From Gammaproteobacteria bacterium (GTDB lineage: Bacteria; Pseudomonadota; Gammaproteobacteria; Pseudomonadales; Azotimanducaceae): a stretch of DNA of 47,402 nucleotides. The stretch spans positions 1 through 47,402 of the forward strand of contig VYDB01000082.1 in the NCBI GenBank assembly GCA_009843635.1, written 5' to 3'. Both the position numbers and the translations under genes were made by a program. Shown here piece by piece: positions 17,810-29,275 of the stretch. Position 1 is the first letter of the stretch; every line of letters begins with the position of its first letter. A model generated the notes under the pieces. It had not been told where the DNA came from and ran no database searches. It saw nothing but the letters and a program-made list of their open reading frames with translations.

Positions 17810-19348
17810 ATGGATGTGCGCACGTTAATGCGGCGGGCGGCGGAACACTACAGCGGCTTGGAGGCCGTGGCGCACGGCAAGCGCCGCCTGACCTTTCGGG
17901 AGTCCTGGTGCCGCTCTTTGCGGCTCGCCAACGCCATGCTCGGCGCTGGCCTCAAACCGGGCGACCGGGTGGGAGTGCTGGAGGACAACTCCATCGAGGC
18001 GGCGGACCTCTTCGGTGCCGCTGCGGCGGCCAATCTCGTGCGGGTGCCGCTCTATCCGCGCAACGGACGCGACGCGCATCGGCACATGCTAGGACACACG
18101 GGTTGCCGGTTGTTGATCGTCAGCGCCGCCTATCGGGACGAAGTGGCCGGCTTGGCGGATGAACTGCCCGACCTAGCTCATGTCTGGGTGCGTGATGCCG
18201 GCTATGAACGCTGGCTGGCCGACCAATCGAATGCGGATCCGAACCCCGACATCGGTGAGGACGACCTGTTCATCATCCGCCACACCGGCGGCACCACCGG
18301 CAAATCCAAGGGCGTTGCCTACACCCATCGGGCATGGCTGGCGGCGGGACGGGACTGGTTCTACACCTTTCCGCCGGTGGAGCCCGGCGATAAGTGCCTG
18401 CACCTGGGTCCCATCTCTCACGGCTCGGGATACCAGTACCTGCCCATGTGGCTGGCGGGCGGCTGCAACCTGATGCTTGATCACTTCGATGTGCGGGAGA
18501 CCCTGGACGTGATGGAACGCGAGCGCATCGCCTTCGGCTTCATGGTGCCGACCATGGTCAACGCCATCGTGCAGGACAACAGCGCCCGTGGCCGCGACTT
18601 TTCCGGCTTGAAGTGCGTGCTGATTGGCGCAGCGCCGATCCAGGACGCCACCGCCTTGGCCGCTCGCGAGGTCTTTGGCGACGTGCTCTACCAAGGCTAT
18701 GGCCAGACCGAGGTGTTGCCCGTGTCGATGATGGGGCCGCGCCAGTGGTTCGCGGAGGTCGAGGGCTCAACGCCGCTGCGGGCTTGCGGGCTGGCGCTGC
18801 CCTTTGCCGAGGTGGCGATCTGGGATGAGCGCAACCAGCCGCTGCCGACCAACGAGGTGGGCGAGATCGTGGCCAAGTCCGACGGCATGATGACCGGCTT
18901 TTGGAACAACGAGGAGGCGACCCGGGAGCGCTTGGTCGATGGCTGGGTGAAGACCGGCGACTTAGGGCGCATCGATGCCAACGGCTATCTCTACGTGGTG
19001 GACCGGGCCGATGACATGATCATCTCCGGCGGCTTCAACATCTGGCCGGCGGAAATCGAGAATGCGATCGCCCATCATCCAGCGGTGGTTGAGGTGGCCG
19101 CCTTTGGCGTCCCTCACCCCAAGTGGGGCGAAACGCCGCATGCCGTTTGCGTGGTCAAGGATGAAGGCGACCTGACCGCTGACGAAGTCATCGACATGGC
19201 GGCGCGGGAGCTTGGCTCCTACAAGAAGCCCGGCGGCGTCACCATCACCACCGAACCCCTGCCGAAGAGTCCGGTGGGCAAGATCAAGCGCAAGGACCTG
19301 CGCGAGCCCTTCTGGGCCGGGCAGGACCGGCGGGTGTCGGGCAGCTAG
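17810..19348 (+). CDS. AMP-dependent acyl-CoA synthetase/ligase
   Basis: Activates a carboxylic acid to its CoA thioester through an acyl-adenylate. The 512-residue protein has the P-loop HTGGTTGKSKG (158-168), GYGQTE for adenine contact, GWVKTGDLG in the hinge region, RADDMIISGGFNIWPAEIE, and the catalytic lysine Lys491 in KSPVGKIKRK. It lacks any extra domain, so fatty, aromatic or steroid-type acids are all possible substrates. GAGGAGG before the ATG at 17810 decides the start; the longer frame is antiphase inside xth. The amidohydrolase gene follows 56 bases downstream, suggesting a joint degradation route. Confidence 0.92.
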   Translation: MDVRTLMRRAAEHYSGLEAVAHGKRRLTFRESWCRSLRLANAMLGAGLKPGDRVGVLEDNSIEAADLFGAAAAANLVRVPLYPRNGRDAHRHMLGHTGCRLLIVSAAYRDEVAGLADELPDLAHVWVRDAGYERWLADQSNADPNPDIGEDDLFIIRHTGGTTGKSKGVAYTHRAWLAAGRDWFYTFPPVEPGDKCLHLGPISHGSGYQYLPMWLAGGCNLMLDHFDVRETLDVMERERIAFGFMVPTMVNAIVQDNSARGRDFSGLKCVLIGAAPIQDATALAAREVFGDVLYQGYGQTEVLPVSMMGPRQWFAEVEGSTPLRACGLALPFAEVAIWDERNQPLPTNEVGEIVAKSDGMMTGFWNNEEATRERLVDGWVKTGDLGRIDANGYLYVVDRADDMIISGGFNIWPAEIENAIAHHPAVVEVAAFGVPHPKWGETPHAVCVVKDEGDLTADEVIDMAARELGSYKKPGGVTITTEPLPKSPVGKIKRKDLREPFWAGQDRRVSGS

Positions 19349-19404
19349 TTTGCTAAGATGCGTGCTTCTTTTCTGCAAATTGAATCTGAGGGGGAGTGCG
19401 GATC

Positions 19405-21069
19405 ATGGCTCATGACTTGGTAGTGCGTGGCGGGCAGCTCGTGGACGGCGCGGGGGGTGAACCCCGGCTTGGCGATCTGGCCATTGATGACGGGCTGATC
19501 ACGGCGGTCGGCGAAGTTTCGGGGCGTGGCAGGCGGGAAATCGATGCCCAAGGGCACATGGTGACCCCCGGCTTTGTCGATATCCACACCCATCTCGACG
19601 CGCAGATCGGCTGGGACCCGAACCTGACGCCGGTGAGCTGGCATGGCGTCACCACGGCGCTGATGGGCAACTGCGGGGTCACCTTCGCCCCCTGCAAGCC
19701 CGCCGACAAGGAGCTGCTGGCGGGCATGATGGAAACCGTGGAGGACATCCCCAAGCACGCCATTCTGAACGGCCTGTCCTGGGATTGGGAGGACTACGGC
19801 GGCTATCTGGATGCCATCGACCGCCTGGATCCCGCCATCAACATCGCCGGCATGGTCGGCCACTGCGCGGTGCGCTTCTACGTCATGGGCGAGCGGGCGG
19901 TGGAGGAGCAGGCCAGCGAGGACGAAAAGCGGCAAATGGCCGACATCGTTGCCCACTCCATCGACCAGGGCGCGGTGGGCTTCTCCACCAACCGCTATCC
20001 GCCCCATGTGCTGCCGGACGGCCGCTCCATCCCCGGCACTTTCGCCGACCCCGACGAACTGATGCAGATCGCCAAGGCCATTGCGCCGCGCAATGCGCTG
20101 ATGCAGAACGTGCTCGACTTCTCCGACCGGGCGTTCAGCGCCGGCCTGCTGCGCGACATGGCCCGCACCACCGGCAGCCGGGTGCTGTTCAGCTTCGGGG
20201 TTTCCGCCAACCCGGAGTCGGGCAAGACGGCGGCTCGGTTCGTCGAAGGGCTGTGCGAAGGCGGCTTGGACATCACCGCCATCTCCCAGCCCCGGGGTTC
20301 CGGATTCGTCCTGTCGCTGCAGTCCATGCTGCCGGTCAAGGGTTCGACCTGGAAAAGGCTCTCGGCCATGGACCTTGACGGTCGGTTGGCGGCCATCCAA
20401 AACGCCGAGACCCATGCCGCCCTGGTTGCGGAAGCCAAGGCGCCGGACGCGACGCGCATTCCGATGGACCAGGTCTTCTTCATGGGCACTGGCGAGGTGC
20501 CGGACTACACCGCCAAGGACGAGGAGAACCTGCAGGCGATGGCGGATGCCGCTGGCGAGCACTGGTCACAGACCTTCCTGCGGCTCTCCAAGGAGACCCA
20601 GGGCCAGGGGCTGTTTACGCTGCGCATGTTCAACCGCAGCCTTGAGGCCTTGGCCGATCTCTTCAGGAGCGAGCGGGTGTTCCCCAGCTTGGGCGATGCC
20701 GGCGCTCACGTTTCGCAGATCATGGATGCGGGCTGGGCTACCTTCGTGCTCTCCCATTGGGTGCGCAAAACCGGCCTTTACAGCATGGGCGAGGCGGTGC
20801 GCCGCCTCACTTCAGCGCCGGCGCGCATCGTCGGCCTGAAGGACCGGGGGGTGTTGGCGCCGGGCCTGCGCGCGGACGTGAACGTCTTCGATGCCGATAC
20901 GGTGGCCGAGTGCCAGCCGCAACTGGTGCGTGACTTCCCCGGCGGCGCCCCGCGCTTCATTCAGCGCGCCAAGGGCTATCGCGCCACCATCGTCAACGGC
21001 GAGGTCAGCGTTCTTGAGGGCGAGCACACCGGCGCCCGGGCCGGCCGCGTCCTACGCCACTCGCCCTGA
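19405..21069 (+). CDS. Amidohydrolase, N-acyl-D-amino-acid deacylase-like
   Basis: A 554-residue metal-dependent hydrolase of the D-aminoacylase/D-hydantoinase superfamily. It carries the beta-1 metal motif DIHTHLDAQ with His61 and His63 (from 59), the family-specific GNCGVTFAP with Cys90, and a C-terminal composite beta sandwich beginning near VLAPGLRADVNVFD. GDAGAHVSQIMDAGW supplies the late metal-binding Asp. The family removes acyl groups from D-amino acids, but many marine members of this length have unknown substrates. GAGGGGGAG upstream favours the ATG at 19405 over the GTG three codons earlier. An RraA-like gene follows after 26 bases. Confidence 0.85.
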   Translation: MAHDLVVRGGQLVDGAGGEPRLGDLAIDDGLITAVGEVSGRGRREIDAQGHMVTPGFVDIHTHLDAQIGWDPNLTPVSWHGVTTALMGNCGVTFAPCKPADKELLAGMMETVEDIPKHAILNGLSWDWEDYGGYLDAIDRLDPAINIAGMVGHCAVRFYVMGERAVEEQASEDEKRQMADIVAHSIDQGAVGFSTNRYPPHVLPDGRSIPGTFADPDELMQIAKAIAPRNALMQNVLDFSDRAFSAGLLRDMARTTGSRVLFSFGVSANPESGKTAARFVEGLCEGGLDITAISQPRGSGFVLSLQSMLPVKGSTWKRLSAMDLDGRLAAIQNAETHAALVAEAKAPDATRIPMDQVFFMGTGEVPDYTAKDEENLQAMADAAGEHWSQTFLRLSKETQGQGLFTLRMFNRSLEALADLFRSERVFPSLGDAGAHVSQIMDAGWATFVLSHWVRKTGLYSMGEAVRRLTSAPARIVGLKDRGVLAPGLRADVNVFDADTVAECQPQLVRDFPGGAPRFIQRAKGYRATIVNGEVSVLEGEHTGARAGRVLRHSP

Positions 21070-21095
21070 CCGAAGCGAAGGGAGCGGAGCTGGGC

Positions 21096-21794
21096 ATGGC
21101 GGGGTTGAATGACGAGCTGACCGCCGCCCTAGGGCGCTTGGACACGCCCACGGTCTGCAACGCCTTGGAGGTGGTGGCGCCGGAGCGTCGCGGCCACGGC
21201 TACACCACCGCGCCCCTGGTCTGCGTTCGACCGGAGTTGGGCTCGCTGGTGACCGTCGCCCGCACCGCGACCATCCGCGCTGCCCATCCTGGCCAAGGCA
21301 CACGTGGCGGCCGCACCGCCATCGACTACTACGCCTACATCGACGGGGGTCCTAAGCCCTGCGTGACCGTGATTCAGGACCTCGACGGTCCGCAACGCGC
21401 CTACGGCTCGTTCTGGGGCGAGGTCAACAGCAACGTTCACAAGGGCCTGGGCTGCATCGGCGTCATCACCGACGGCAGCGTACGCGACCTCCCGGACATC
21501 GCCGAGGGCTTCCAAATGCTGGCCGACCGGGTGGGACCGTCCCATGCCCACGTCCACGTGGTGGACTTCGCCTGCCCGGTGACGGTGGCGGGCATGGCGG
21601 TGGCCGACGGCGATCTCATTCATGCCGACCAGCACGGCGCGGTGGTCGTTCCTTGGGAGGTGACGGAGCAAGTCGCTGAAGCCGCAGCCCAAATAGCGCG
21701 CCGCGAAGCCGTCATCATCGGCGCGGCCCAGAAGCCGGGCTTCAACATCGACCGGCTGCGGGAGGCGTTTGGGCAGGCGGCGAAGGCGGGTTGA
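21096..21794 (+). CDS. RraA-like family protein
   Basis: A 232-residue protein of the RraA/HMG-aldolase fold. GVITDGSVRD (122-131) contains the Arg130-Asp131 pair and upstream Asp126 that bind metal and pyruvate-type enolates in HMG/CHA aldolases. VADGDLIHADQHGAVVVP is the second family block. True RraA, the RNase E inhibitor, is shorter (about 160 residues), so an aldolase or oxaloacetate decarboxylase role is more likely. It follows the amidohydrolase on the same strand and converges with the ThuA-like gene with 46 bases between stops. Confidence 0.85.
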   Translation: MAGLNDELTAALGRLDTPTVCNALEVVAPERRGHGYTTAPLVCVRPELGSLVTVARTATIRAAHPGQGTRGGRTAIDYYAYIDGGPKPCVTVIQDLDGPQRAYGSFWGEVNSNVHKGLGCIGVITDGSVRDLPDIAEGFQMLADRVGPSHAHVHVVDFACPVTVAGMAVADGDLIHADQHGAVVVPWEVTEQVAEAAAQIARREAVIIGAAQKPGFNIDRLREAFGQAAKAG

Positions 21795-21840
21795 TGCGGC
21801 GGCGTTTCAGTGTTGGTCGCGGTTGGGCGGTGCTCAACGG

Positions 21841-22650
21841 CTAGTCCCGCGCTTCCGGCGACGCCACCCACTTGAGGGCGTTTTCCAGCAGCTTCCTGAA
21901 GTTCGGATTGTCAAAGGCCGTCGGGCTGTCGCCCACGTCGGACGCCACCACCGGGCTGGCCTCCACGGTGTGCGCCCAGACCATCAGGTCGCTGCCGGGG
22001 GGGTGATTCCAGTTGGCTTGCTCCTCGGGCGGGGCCAAGGGCGGGGGGGTGAAGTTCTCGGCGACGAAGTCGTAGTCACCGCGCATCAGGGGGGTCACCC
22101 CTTGCTCGAAGCCCGCGGTTTTCAAGTAGATTTCGTCGGTGATCTCGAAGCCGTCCTCAAGGCCCTTCAAGACGGGGTGTTCGCATTGCGGAACCAGCTT
22201 CAAGGTGGGGTTGGGGTGGGGGCCGTGACCACCCCGGTACCCGGAGCCCGGCACGGTTTGGCCGTCGAGCTCCCCGGATTGCAGCATGAACGAGGAGCCG
22301 GAGATGCGCCGCCACAGGGGCCAGAGCGGCCAGGACACGGTGGCGTGATTGAGCAGCACCAAGCCGGTGCCGCGCTCGACGAGGGCCTCGATGCTGGCGC
22401 GGTAGTCGGCGGGCGGCAGGCCGGTGTCGCCTGCGCCGTCGTGCAGCAGGCCGATGCCGGGGATGCCGGACATGTCGTAAAACAGCACGCAGTCGTAGTT
22501 GCCGACGTGCTCGGGCTTCAGGACCACCTGGGCGGCGGGCTGCTCGACCAGGGTGGCGGTCACGCCGGGCATGTCGGCGAACATCGCCAAAAAGCAATTG
22601 TGGTCGTAGTCGTGGCCCTTGCTGACGATGAGAACGTTGACGCTATCCAT
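21841..22650 (-). CDS. ThuA-like domain protein
   Basis: A 269-residue protein of the class I glutamine amidotransferase-like ThuA fold. NVLIVSKGHDYDHNCF starts strand 1, then NYDCVLFYDMSGIPG, the large loop with GTGLVLLNHATVSWP, and a C-terminal VWAHTVEASPVVASD. ThuA proteins are linked to sugar (trehalose-type) utilisation, but their reaction is undefined. The catalytic Cys-His-Glu triad of amidotransferases is not evident. AAGGAAG upstream fixes the ATG at 22650; the open frame continues upstream through the spacer. It diverges from the NTF2-like gene. Confidence 0.82.
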   Translation of the reverse strand: MDSVNVLIVSKGHDYDHNCFLAMFADMPGVTATLVEQPAAQVVLKPEHVGNYDCVLFYDMSGIPGIGLLHDGAGDTGLPPADYRASIEALVERGTGLVLLNHATVSWPLWPLWRRISGSSFMLQSGELDGQTVPGSGYRGGHGPHPNPTLKLVPQCEHPVLKGLEDGFEITDEIYLKTAGFEQGVTPLMRGDYDFVAENFTPPPLAPPEEQANWNHPPGSDLMVWAHTVEASPVVASDVGDSPTAFDNPNFRKLLENALKWVASPEARD

Positions 22651-22711
22651 GGACGGCTTCCTTGTTAGCATATGGCTTGGATTCAAAAAGCATAACCCAA
22701 GGGAGGGAAAC
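22651..22711. promoter_or_regulatory. ThuA-like/NTF2-like divergent spacer
   Basis: Sixty-one AT-richer bases separate the two start codons. Both flanking ribosome sites are clear (AAGGAAG on the minus strand, GGGAGGGAAA on the plus strand). Hexamers such as CATAAC at 22691-22696 could serve as a -10, but no convincing -35 pairs with it. Promoter positions remain undetermined. Confidence 0.35.
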
Positions 22712-23164
22712 ATGGACCCGATGCAGGAACTGGTCGAAATCGAGGCCATTAAGAATCTGCGCATCCAGTACTCGCACTATTTTGATGGCCAGCATGTCGA
22801 TGCGCTGGCGGACCTTTTCACGGAGGATGCGGTCTGCGAGTTTGGCCCGGACTATGGCGGCGACTGGGTGGGCAAGGCCCAGATTCGCGAGAATTTCCAG
22901 CAGTGGTCCCTGGGCGAGGGCGACCCCTACAGCGTCCTGCACGCGGTGACCAACCCACTCATCCGCCTGATCGACGAGACCACCGCCCACGGCCGTTGGT
23001 ACCTGCTGGACCTGCGCACCACCGAGGGGGTGGACAATCCGCTGATCCTGTTCGGCATCTACGACGACGTCTATCGCAAGGTGGACGGCAACTGGCTGAT
23101 CCACCGCACCCGCATCGACTTTTTGTGGCCGAAACGACACATGGGTGAGCCCCGGAGCTTGTAA
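22712..23164 (+). CDS. NTF2-like (SnoaL-type) family protein
   Basis: A 150-residue cone-shaped NTF2-like domain. It begins MDPMQELVEIEAIKNLRIQY and continues with the HYFDGQHVDALADLFTEDAV helix-turn typical of the limonene-epoxide-hydrolase/ketosteroid-isomerase-like set, then HAVTNPLIRL and WLIHRTRIDFLWP at the end. Members act as isomerases, dehydratases or ligand binders, often in aromatic or terpenoid degradation. GGGAGG before position 22712 fixes the start. Only nine bases separate it from queA, so the queuosine operon may receive transcripts from here. Confidence 0.82.
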   Translation: MDPMQELVEIEAIKNLRIQYSHYFDGQHVDALADLFTEDAVCEFGPDYGGDWVGKAQIRENFQQWSLGEGDPYSVLHAVTNPLIRLIDETTAHGRWYLLDLRTTEGVDNPLILFGIYDDVYRKVDGNWLIHRTRIDFLWPKRHMGEPRSL

Positions 23165-23172
23165 AAACGCCC

Positions 23173-25622
<2,450 letters not shown>

Positions 25623-25647
25623 TGCCCTGAGTTCGAAGGGGTAGTTG

Positions 25648-27543
25648 ATGGTTGGCGAGCGCCTGCTCGGCTTGTCCCCGGCGAAGCAGCGGGCACCGAA
25701 CACCTACCCTTTAGGCCGCTACCTGTTCGTGCTGGTGGTGGTCACGCTTGGCGCGCTGTACGCCGCGCCCAACGTCTTTGCGCCGGACCCGGCGCTGCAG
25801 GTCAAGCCGGAGGATCCTGATCGCGGCTTGAGCGCCGCCGCGCTGGAACAAGCCAGCACGGCCTTAGCGGAAGCCGGCATCACTTTGAAGGCCGCTGAAC
25901 TGGAGGACGGCTCCGGGTTTCTGCGCTTGGTGAACGACGGTGACCAACTGCGGGCCCGGGAAGTTGTGATGCAGGCGCTTGCCGGCGGTGAGGACCACCA
26001 CATCGTCGCCTTGACCCGGGCCTCCACCACGCCTCAATGGCTGGCGGACCTTGGCGCCACGCCGATGTCCCTGGGGCTTGACCTATCCGGCGGCGTCCAC
26101 CTGCTGCTGCAGGTCGATATGGAGAAGTTCGTCGGCGACCGCATGAGGAGCATGGAGGAGACCGCCCGCGATGCCCTGGTGGCGGCGCGCATCCGCTACG
26201 TTGGCCGCAATTGGGTGGACGGCACCGAGCTGCGCATCCCGTTTCAGAGCGCCGCCCTGCGCGACGAAGCGGCGGAGTTGCTAACCGAGCAGTTCGAGGG
26301 CTTTGAAATTTCCGAGACCGACGTCGATGGCCGCCCGGCGCTCGAATTTACGATGGTGGATGAGTACCTGCGCCAACTGGAGGACGCGGCCATCTCCCAA
26401 AACCTGCAAAGCCTGCGCAACCGGGTCAACGAACTGGGCGTGTCCGAGCCGCTGGTGCAGCGCTTGGGCCGGGAGCGCATCGTGCTCGACCTGCCGGGCA
26501 TCCAGGACAGCGCCGAGGCCAAGCGGATCATCAACAAGTTCGCCAACCTGGAGTTCCGCTTGGTGGCCCTGCCCGGCGACCGCGCCTCGCAGACCGAGAC
26601 CCTGGACTACCGGGGCACCCCGACCACCCTGCTGCGGCGCAACATCGTCACCGGCGACCAGGTCACTTCCGCCAGCCAGGACTACGACCCGGAGACCAGC
26701 CTGCCCCAGGTGAGCATCGGCCTCGACAGCGATGGCGGCCAGCGCATGAACGACGCCACCAAGGACAACGTGGGCCGCTCCATGGCCATCATCTTCATTG
26801 AGCAGAAGCCGCGGGCCCGCACGGTGATGGTGGATGGCGAGGAGGTGATTGAGCGCTACACGGTGGAGGAGCGCCGCCTGATCAGCGTGGCCACCATTCA
26901 GTCGGCCTTGGGCTACAACTTCCGCATCACCGGCTTGGAACTCGGCGAGGCGCGCGACCTGGCCCTGCTGCTGCGCTCCGGGGCGCTGGCCGCACCCATG
27001 TACATCGTCGAGGAGCGCACCGTCGGCGCCAGCCTCGGCGACGAGAACATCAAGCGCGGCCAGCAGTCGGTGGTGGTCGGATTCATCCTGGTGATGATCT
27101 TCATGCTCATCTACTACCGTGGCTTCGGGCTGGCCGCCGACTTGGCGCTGATCGCCAACCTGACGCTGCTGGTGGCCGTCATGTCGGTCCTGGGCGCCAC
27201 CCTCACCCTGCCCGGCATCGCCGGCATCGTGCTCACCGTGGGCATGGCGGTGGACGCCAACGTGCTGATCTTTTCGCGCATCCGCGAGGAGCTGAAGCAG
27301 CGGGCGCCGCAGCAGGCCATCGCCGCCGGCTTCGACCGCGCCCTGCTGACCATTCTCGATGCCAACATCACCACCTTCTTCGTTGCGATCATCCTCTTTT
27401 CCATCGGCAGCGGCCCCGTCAAGGGCTTCGCCGTGACCTTGGCAGTGGGCATCGTCACCTCCGTGTTCACCGCCATCATGGGCACCCGGGCGCTGGTCAA
27501 CCTGATGTACGGCGGCCGCAACTTGAAGGCCGTAAAAATATGA
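25648..27543 (+). CDS. secD: Protein translocase subunit SecD
   Basis: Uses the proton gradient to pull and release exported proteins on the periplasmic side. The 631-residue protein has a first transmembrane helix (LFVLVVVTLGALYA), a large periplasmic P1 domain starting with LGLDLSGGVHLLLQVD (the D1 motif), and five further helices including VLTVGMAVDANVLIFSRIRE, the D4 proton-path segment with Asp. ATG 25648 is preferred over the TTG one codon earlier. It overlaps secF by 4 bases. It is slightly longer than the E. coli protein (615). Confidence 0.97.
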   Translation: MVGERLLGLSPAKQRAPNTYPLGRYLFVLVVVTLGALYAAPNVFAPDPALQVKPEDPDRGLSAAALEQASTALAEAGITLKAAELEDGSGFLRLVNDGDQLRAREVVMQALAGGEDHHIVALTRASTTPQWLADLGATPMSLGLDLSGGVHLLLQVDMEKFVGDRMRSMEETARDALVAARIRYVGRNWVDGTELRIPFQSAALRDEAAELLTEQFEGFEISETDVDGRPALEFTMVDEYLRQLEDAAISQNLQSLRNRVNELGVSEPLVQRLGRERIVLDLPGIQDSAEAKRIINKFANLEFRLVALPGDRASQTETLDYRGTPTTLLRRNIVTGDQVTSASQDYDPETSLPQVSIGLDSDGGQRMNDATKDNVGRSMAIIFIEQKPRARTVMVDGEEVIERYTVEERRLISVATIQSALGYNFRITGLELGEARDLALLLRSGALAAPMYIVEERTVGASLGDENIKRGQQSVVVGFILVMIFMLIYYRGFGLAADLALIANLTLLVAVMSVLGATLTLPGIAGIVLTVGMAVDANVLIFSRIREELKQRAPQQAIAAGFDRALLTILDANITTFFVAIILFSIGSGPVKGFAVTLAVGIVTSVFTAIMGTRALVNLMYGGRNLKAVKI

Positions 27544-28466
27544 AGTTCCCGGAGTTCAATTTCGACTTCATGGGCCGCCGCAAGCTGGCGGGGAGCCTGT
27601 CGATCGGCTTGATCGTGCTGTCGCTGGCCTCCTTGACCTTCAACGGCCTCAATTTCGGCCTCGACTTCACTGGCGGCACCTTGGTGGAGGTCGGCTTTCC
27701 CGAGAGCGCCGATCCCGAAGCGCTGCGCAGCCAACTCGACGACGCCGGCTTCGTCAACGGCGTGGTGCAGCACTTCGGCTCCGAGACGGAAGTGCTGATC
27801 CGCATGCCGCCCCAGGCAGAGGGCGATCCGGCGGGCCTTGGCGACCGCATTCTGGACACCATTCGTCAGCAGGCGCCCGGCGCCGAGATGCGCCAGTCCA
27901 ACTTTGTCGGCCCAGTGGTGGGGGAGGAACTGGCCGAGAGCGCCGGGCTCGCCATTCTCACCGCCCTGGCGGTGGTGATGCTCTACATCCTGTTCCGCTT
28001 CACCAAGCAGTTCTCGGTTGGCGCCGTGGTGGCCCTAGCCCATGACGTCACCTTGGTGCTGGGCCTGTTCTCCCTCCTGCAATGGACCTTCGACCTGGCC
28101 GTGGTGGCGGCGGTGCTGGCGGTGGTGGGCTACTCGCTTAACGACACCATCGTGGTTTCGGACCGGATTCGGGAGAATTTCCGCACCCTGCGCAAGGGCG
28201 CGCCCGTCGAGGTCATCAACCGCTCCCTCAACCAGACCCTGGGCCGCACCTTGGTGACCTCCATGACCACCCTGTTCGTGCTGCTGGCGCTGCTCATCGC
28301 CGGCGGCGAGGGCATCCGCGGCTTTGCCGCAGCGCTCACCTTTGGCGTGGTGATCGGCACCTACTCGTCAATCTACATCGCCGCCAACATGCTGTTGGTG
28401 ATGAACATCTCCCGCGAAGACCTGGTGGTGCCAGAGAAGGAGAGCGCCAAGGAGTCCTATCCCTAG
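27540..28466 (+). CDS. secF: Protein translocase subunit SecF
   Basis: Partner of SecD in the inner membrane. The 308-residue protein starts with a membrane helix after a basic MGRRKLAGS, followed by LNFGLDFTGGTLVEVGFP (D1-like motif), a short periplasmic domain and five helices, with VVGYSLNDTIVVSDRIREN as the F4 segment. It overlaps the secD end by an ATGA junction. Its TAG stop shares a CTAG with the convergent suhB, so no terminator lies between them. Confidence 0.97.
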   Translation: MKFPEFNFDFMGRRKLAGSLSIGLIVLSLASLTFNGLNFGLDFTGGTLVEVGFPESADPEALRSQLDDAGFVNGVVQHFGSETEVLIRMPPQAEGDPAGLGDRILDTIRQQAPGAEMRQSNFVGPVVGEELAESAGLAILTALAVVMLYILFRFTKQFSVGAVVALAHDVTLVLGLFSLLQWTFDLAVVAAVLAVVGYSLNDTIVVSDRIRENFRTLRKGAPVEVINRSLNQTLGRTLVTSMTTLFVLLALLIAGGEGIRGFAAALTFGVVIGTYSSIYIAANMLLVMNISREDLVVPEKESAKESYP

Positions 28467-29254
28467 CCTCTTAGGTGTCCCCGCAGGCAGGCCACCATCA
28501 ACTTGTAGCATCTGGGGTTGGCCGCCACGATGTCGCCGCTCTCGAAGTGCCGCTCCCCGCCTTCAAGATCGGAAACGAAGCCGCCGGCCTCCTTGACGAT
28601 CAACGATCCGGCGGCGATGTCCCAGGGCGCCAAGCCCATTTCCCAGAAGCCGTCGAGCCGTCCGCTGGCCACGTAGGCCAGGTCCAGCGCGGCCGAGCCT
28701 TGGCGGCGGATGTTTCGGCAGCTATCGGTGAACTCGGCCACCGCGGCGTTGAAGACGCCCAGCCGGCCCCGGGCGCCGGGTGGCAGCCCGGTGGCGACCA
28801 CGGCATCGCGCAAGCGGTGGGTGGCGCTGACCCGGATGCGCTTGCCGTTGAGTTGCGCGCCGGTGCCCCGGCTCGCCACCCACTCCTCGTTGCGCACTGG
28901 ATCGACGATCACGGCGTGCTCGATTTGCCGTCCGCGCCGTGCCGCGATGGAGATGGCGAAGTGGGGAATCCCCTGCAGGTAGTTGAGCGTCCCATCCAAC
29001 GGATCGATGAGCCAGGTGAATTCGGCGTCGGCGCGGTCTTCGCCGCTGCCTTCCTCGGCCAGCACCCCATGGTCCGGGTAGGCGTCGAGCAGCGTATCGA
29101 CGATGACCCGCTCCGCCTGCCGGTCGATGCTGGAGACGAAGTCGTTGGGGGCCTTTTCCTCCACCTTGAGCTCATCGAGCCGGTCCATGGCCTGCAGGAG
29201 GATTGGTGAGGCGCGGCGGGCGGCCCGCAATGCCATGTTGGCCATCGGCTGCAT
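28463..29254 (-). CDS. suhB: Inositol-1-monophosphatase SuhB
   Basis: A magnesium-dependent phosphatase; in E. coli SuhB also binds NusA and the rRNA antitermination complex. The 263 residues from the ATG at 29254 align with the E. coli start (MQPMANMALRAARRA). The metal ligands are Glu67 or Glu68 in LAEEGSG and Asp84/Asp87 in WLIDPLDGTLNY, and the second motif is GLAPWDIAAGSLIVKEAGG. An upstream extension is open but lacks homology. It diverges from trmJ with only 21 bases between start codons. Confidence 0.95.
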   Translation of the reverse strand: MQPMANMALRAARRASPILLQAMDRLDELKVEEKAPNDFVSSIDRQAERVIVDTLLDAYPDHGVLAEEGSGEDRADAEFTWLIDPLDGTLNYLQGIPHFAISIAARRGRQIEHAVIVDPVRNEEWVASRGTGAQLNGKRIRVSATHRLRDAVVATGLPPGARGRLGVFNAAVAEFTDSCRNIRRQGSAALDLAYVASGRLDGFWEMGLAPWDIAAGSLIVKEAGGFVSDLEGGERHFESGDIVAANPRCYKLMVACLRGHLRG

Positions 29255-29275
29255 GGCCGGGTAGCCTACTGCAAT

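Noticed and set aside
19345-20562. 405-codon minus-strand frame
   Set aside because: Antisense to the amidohydrolase gene.
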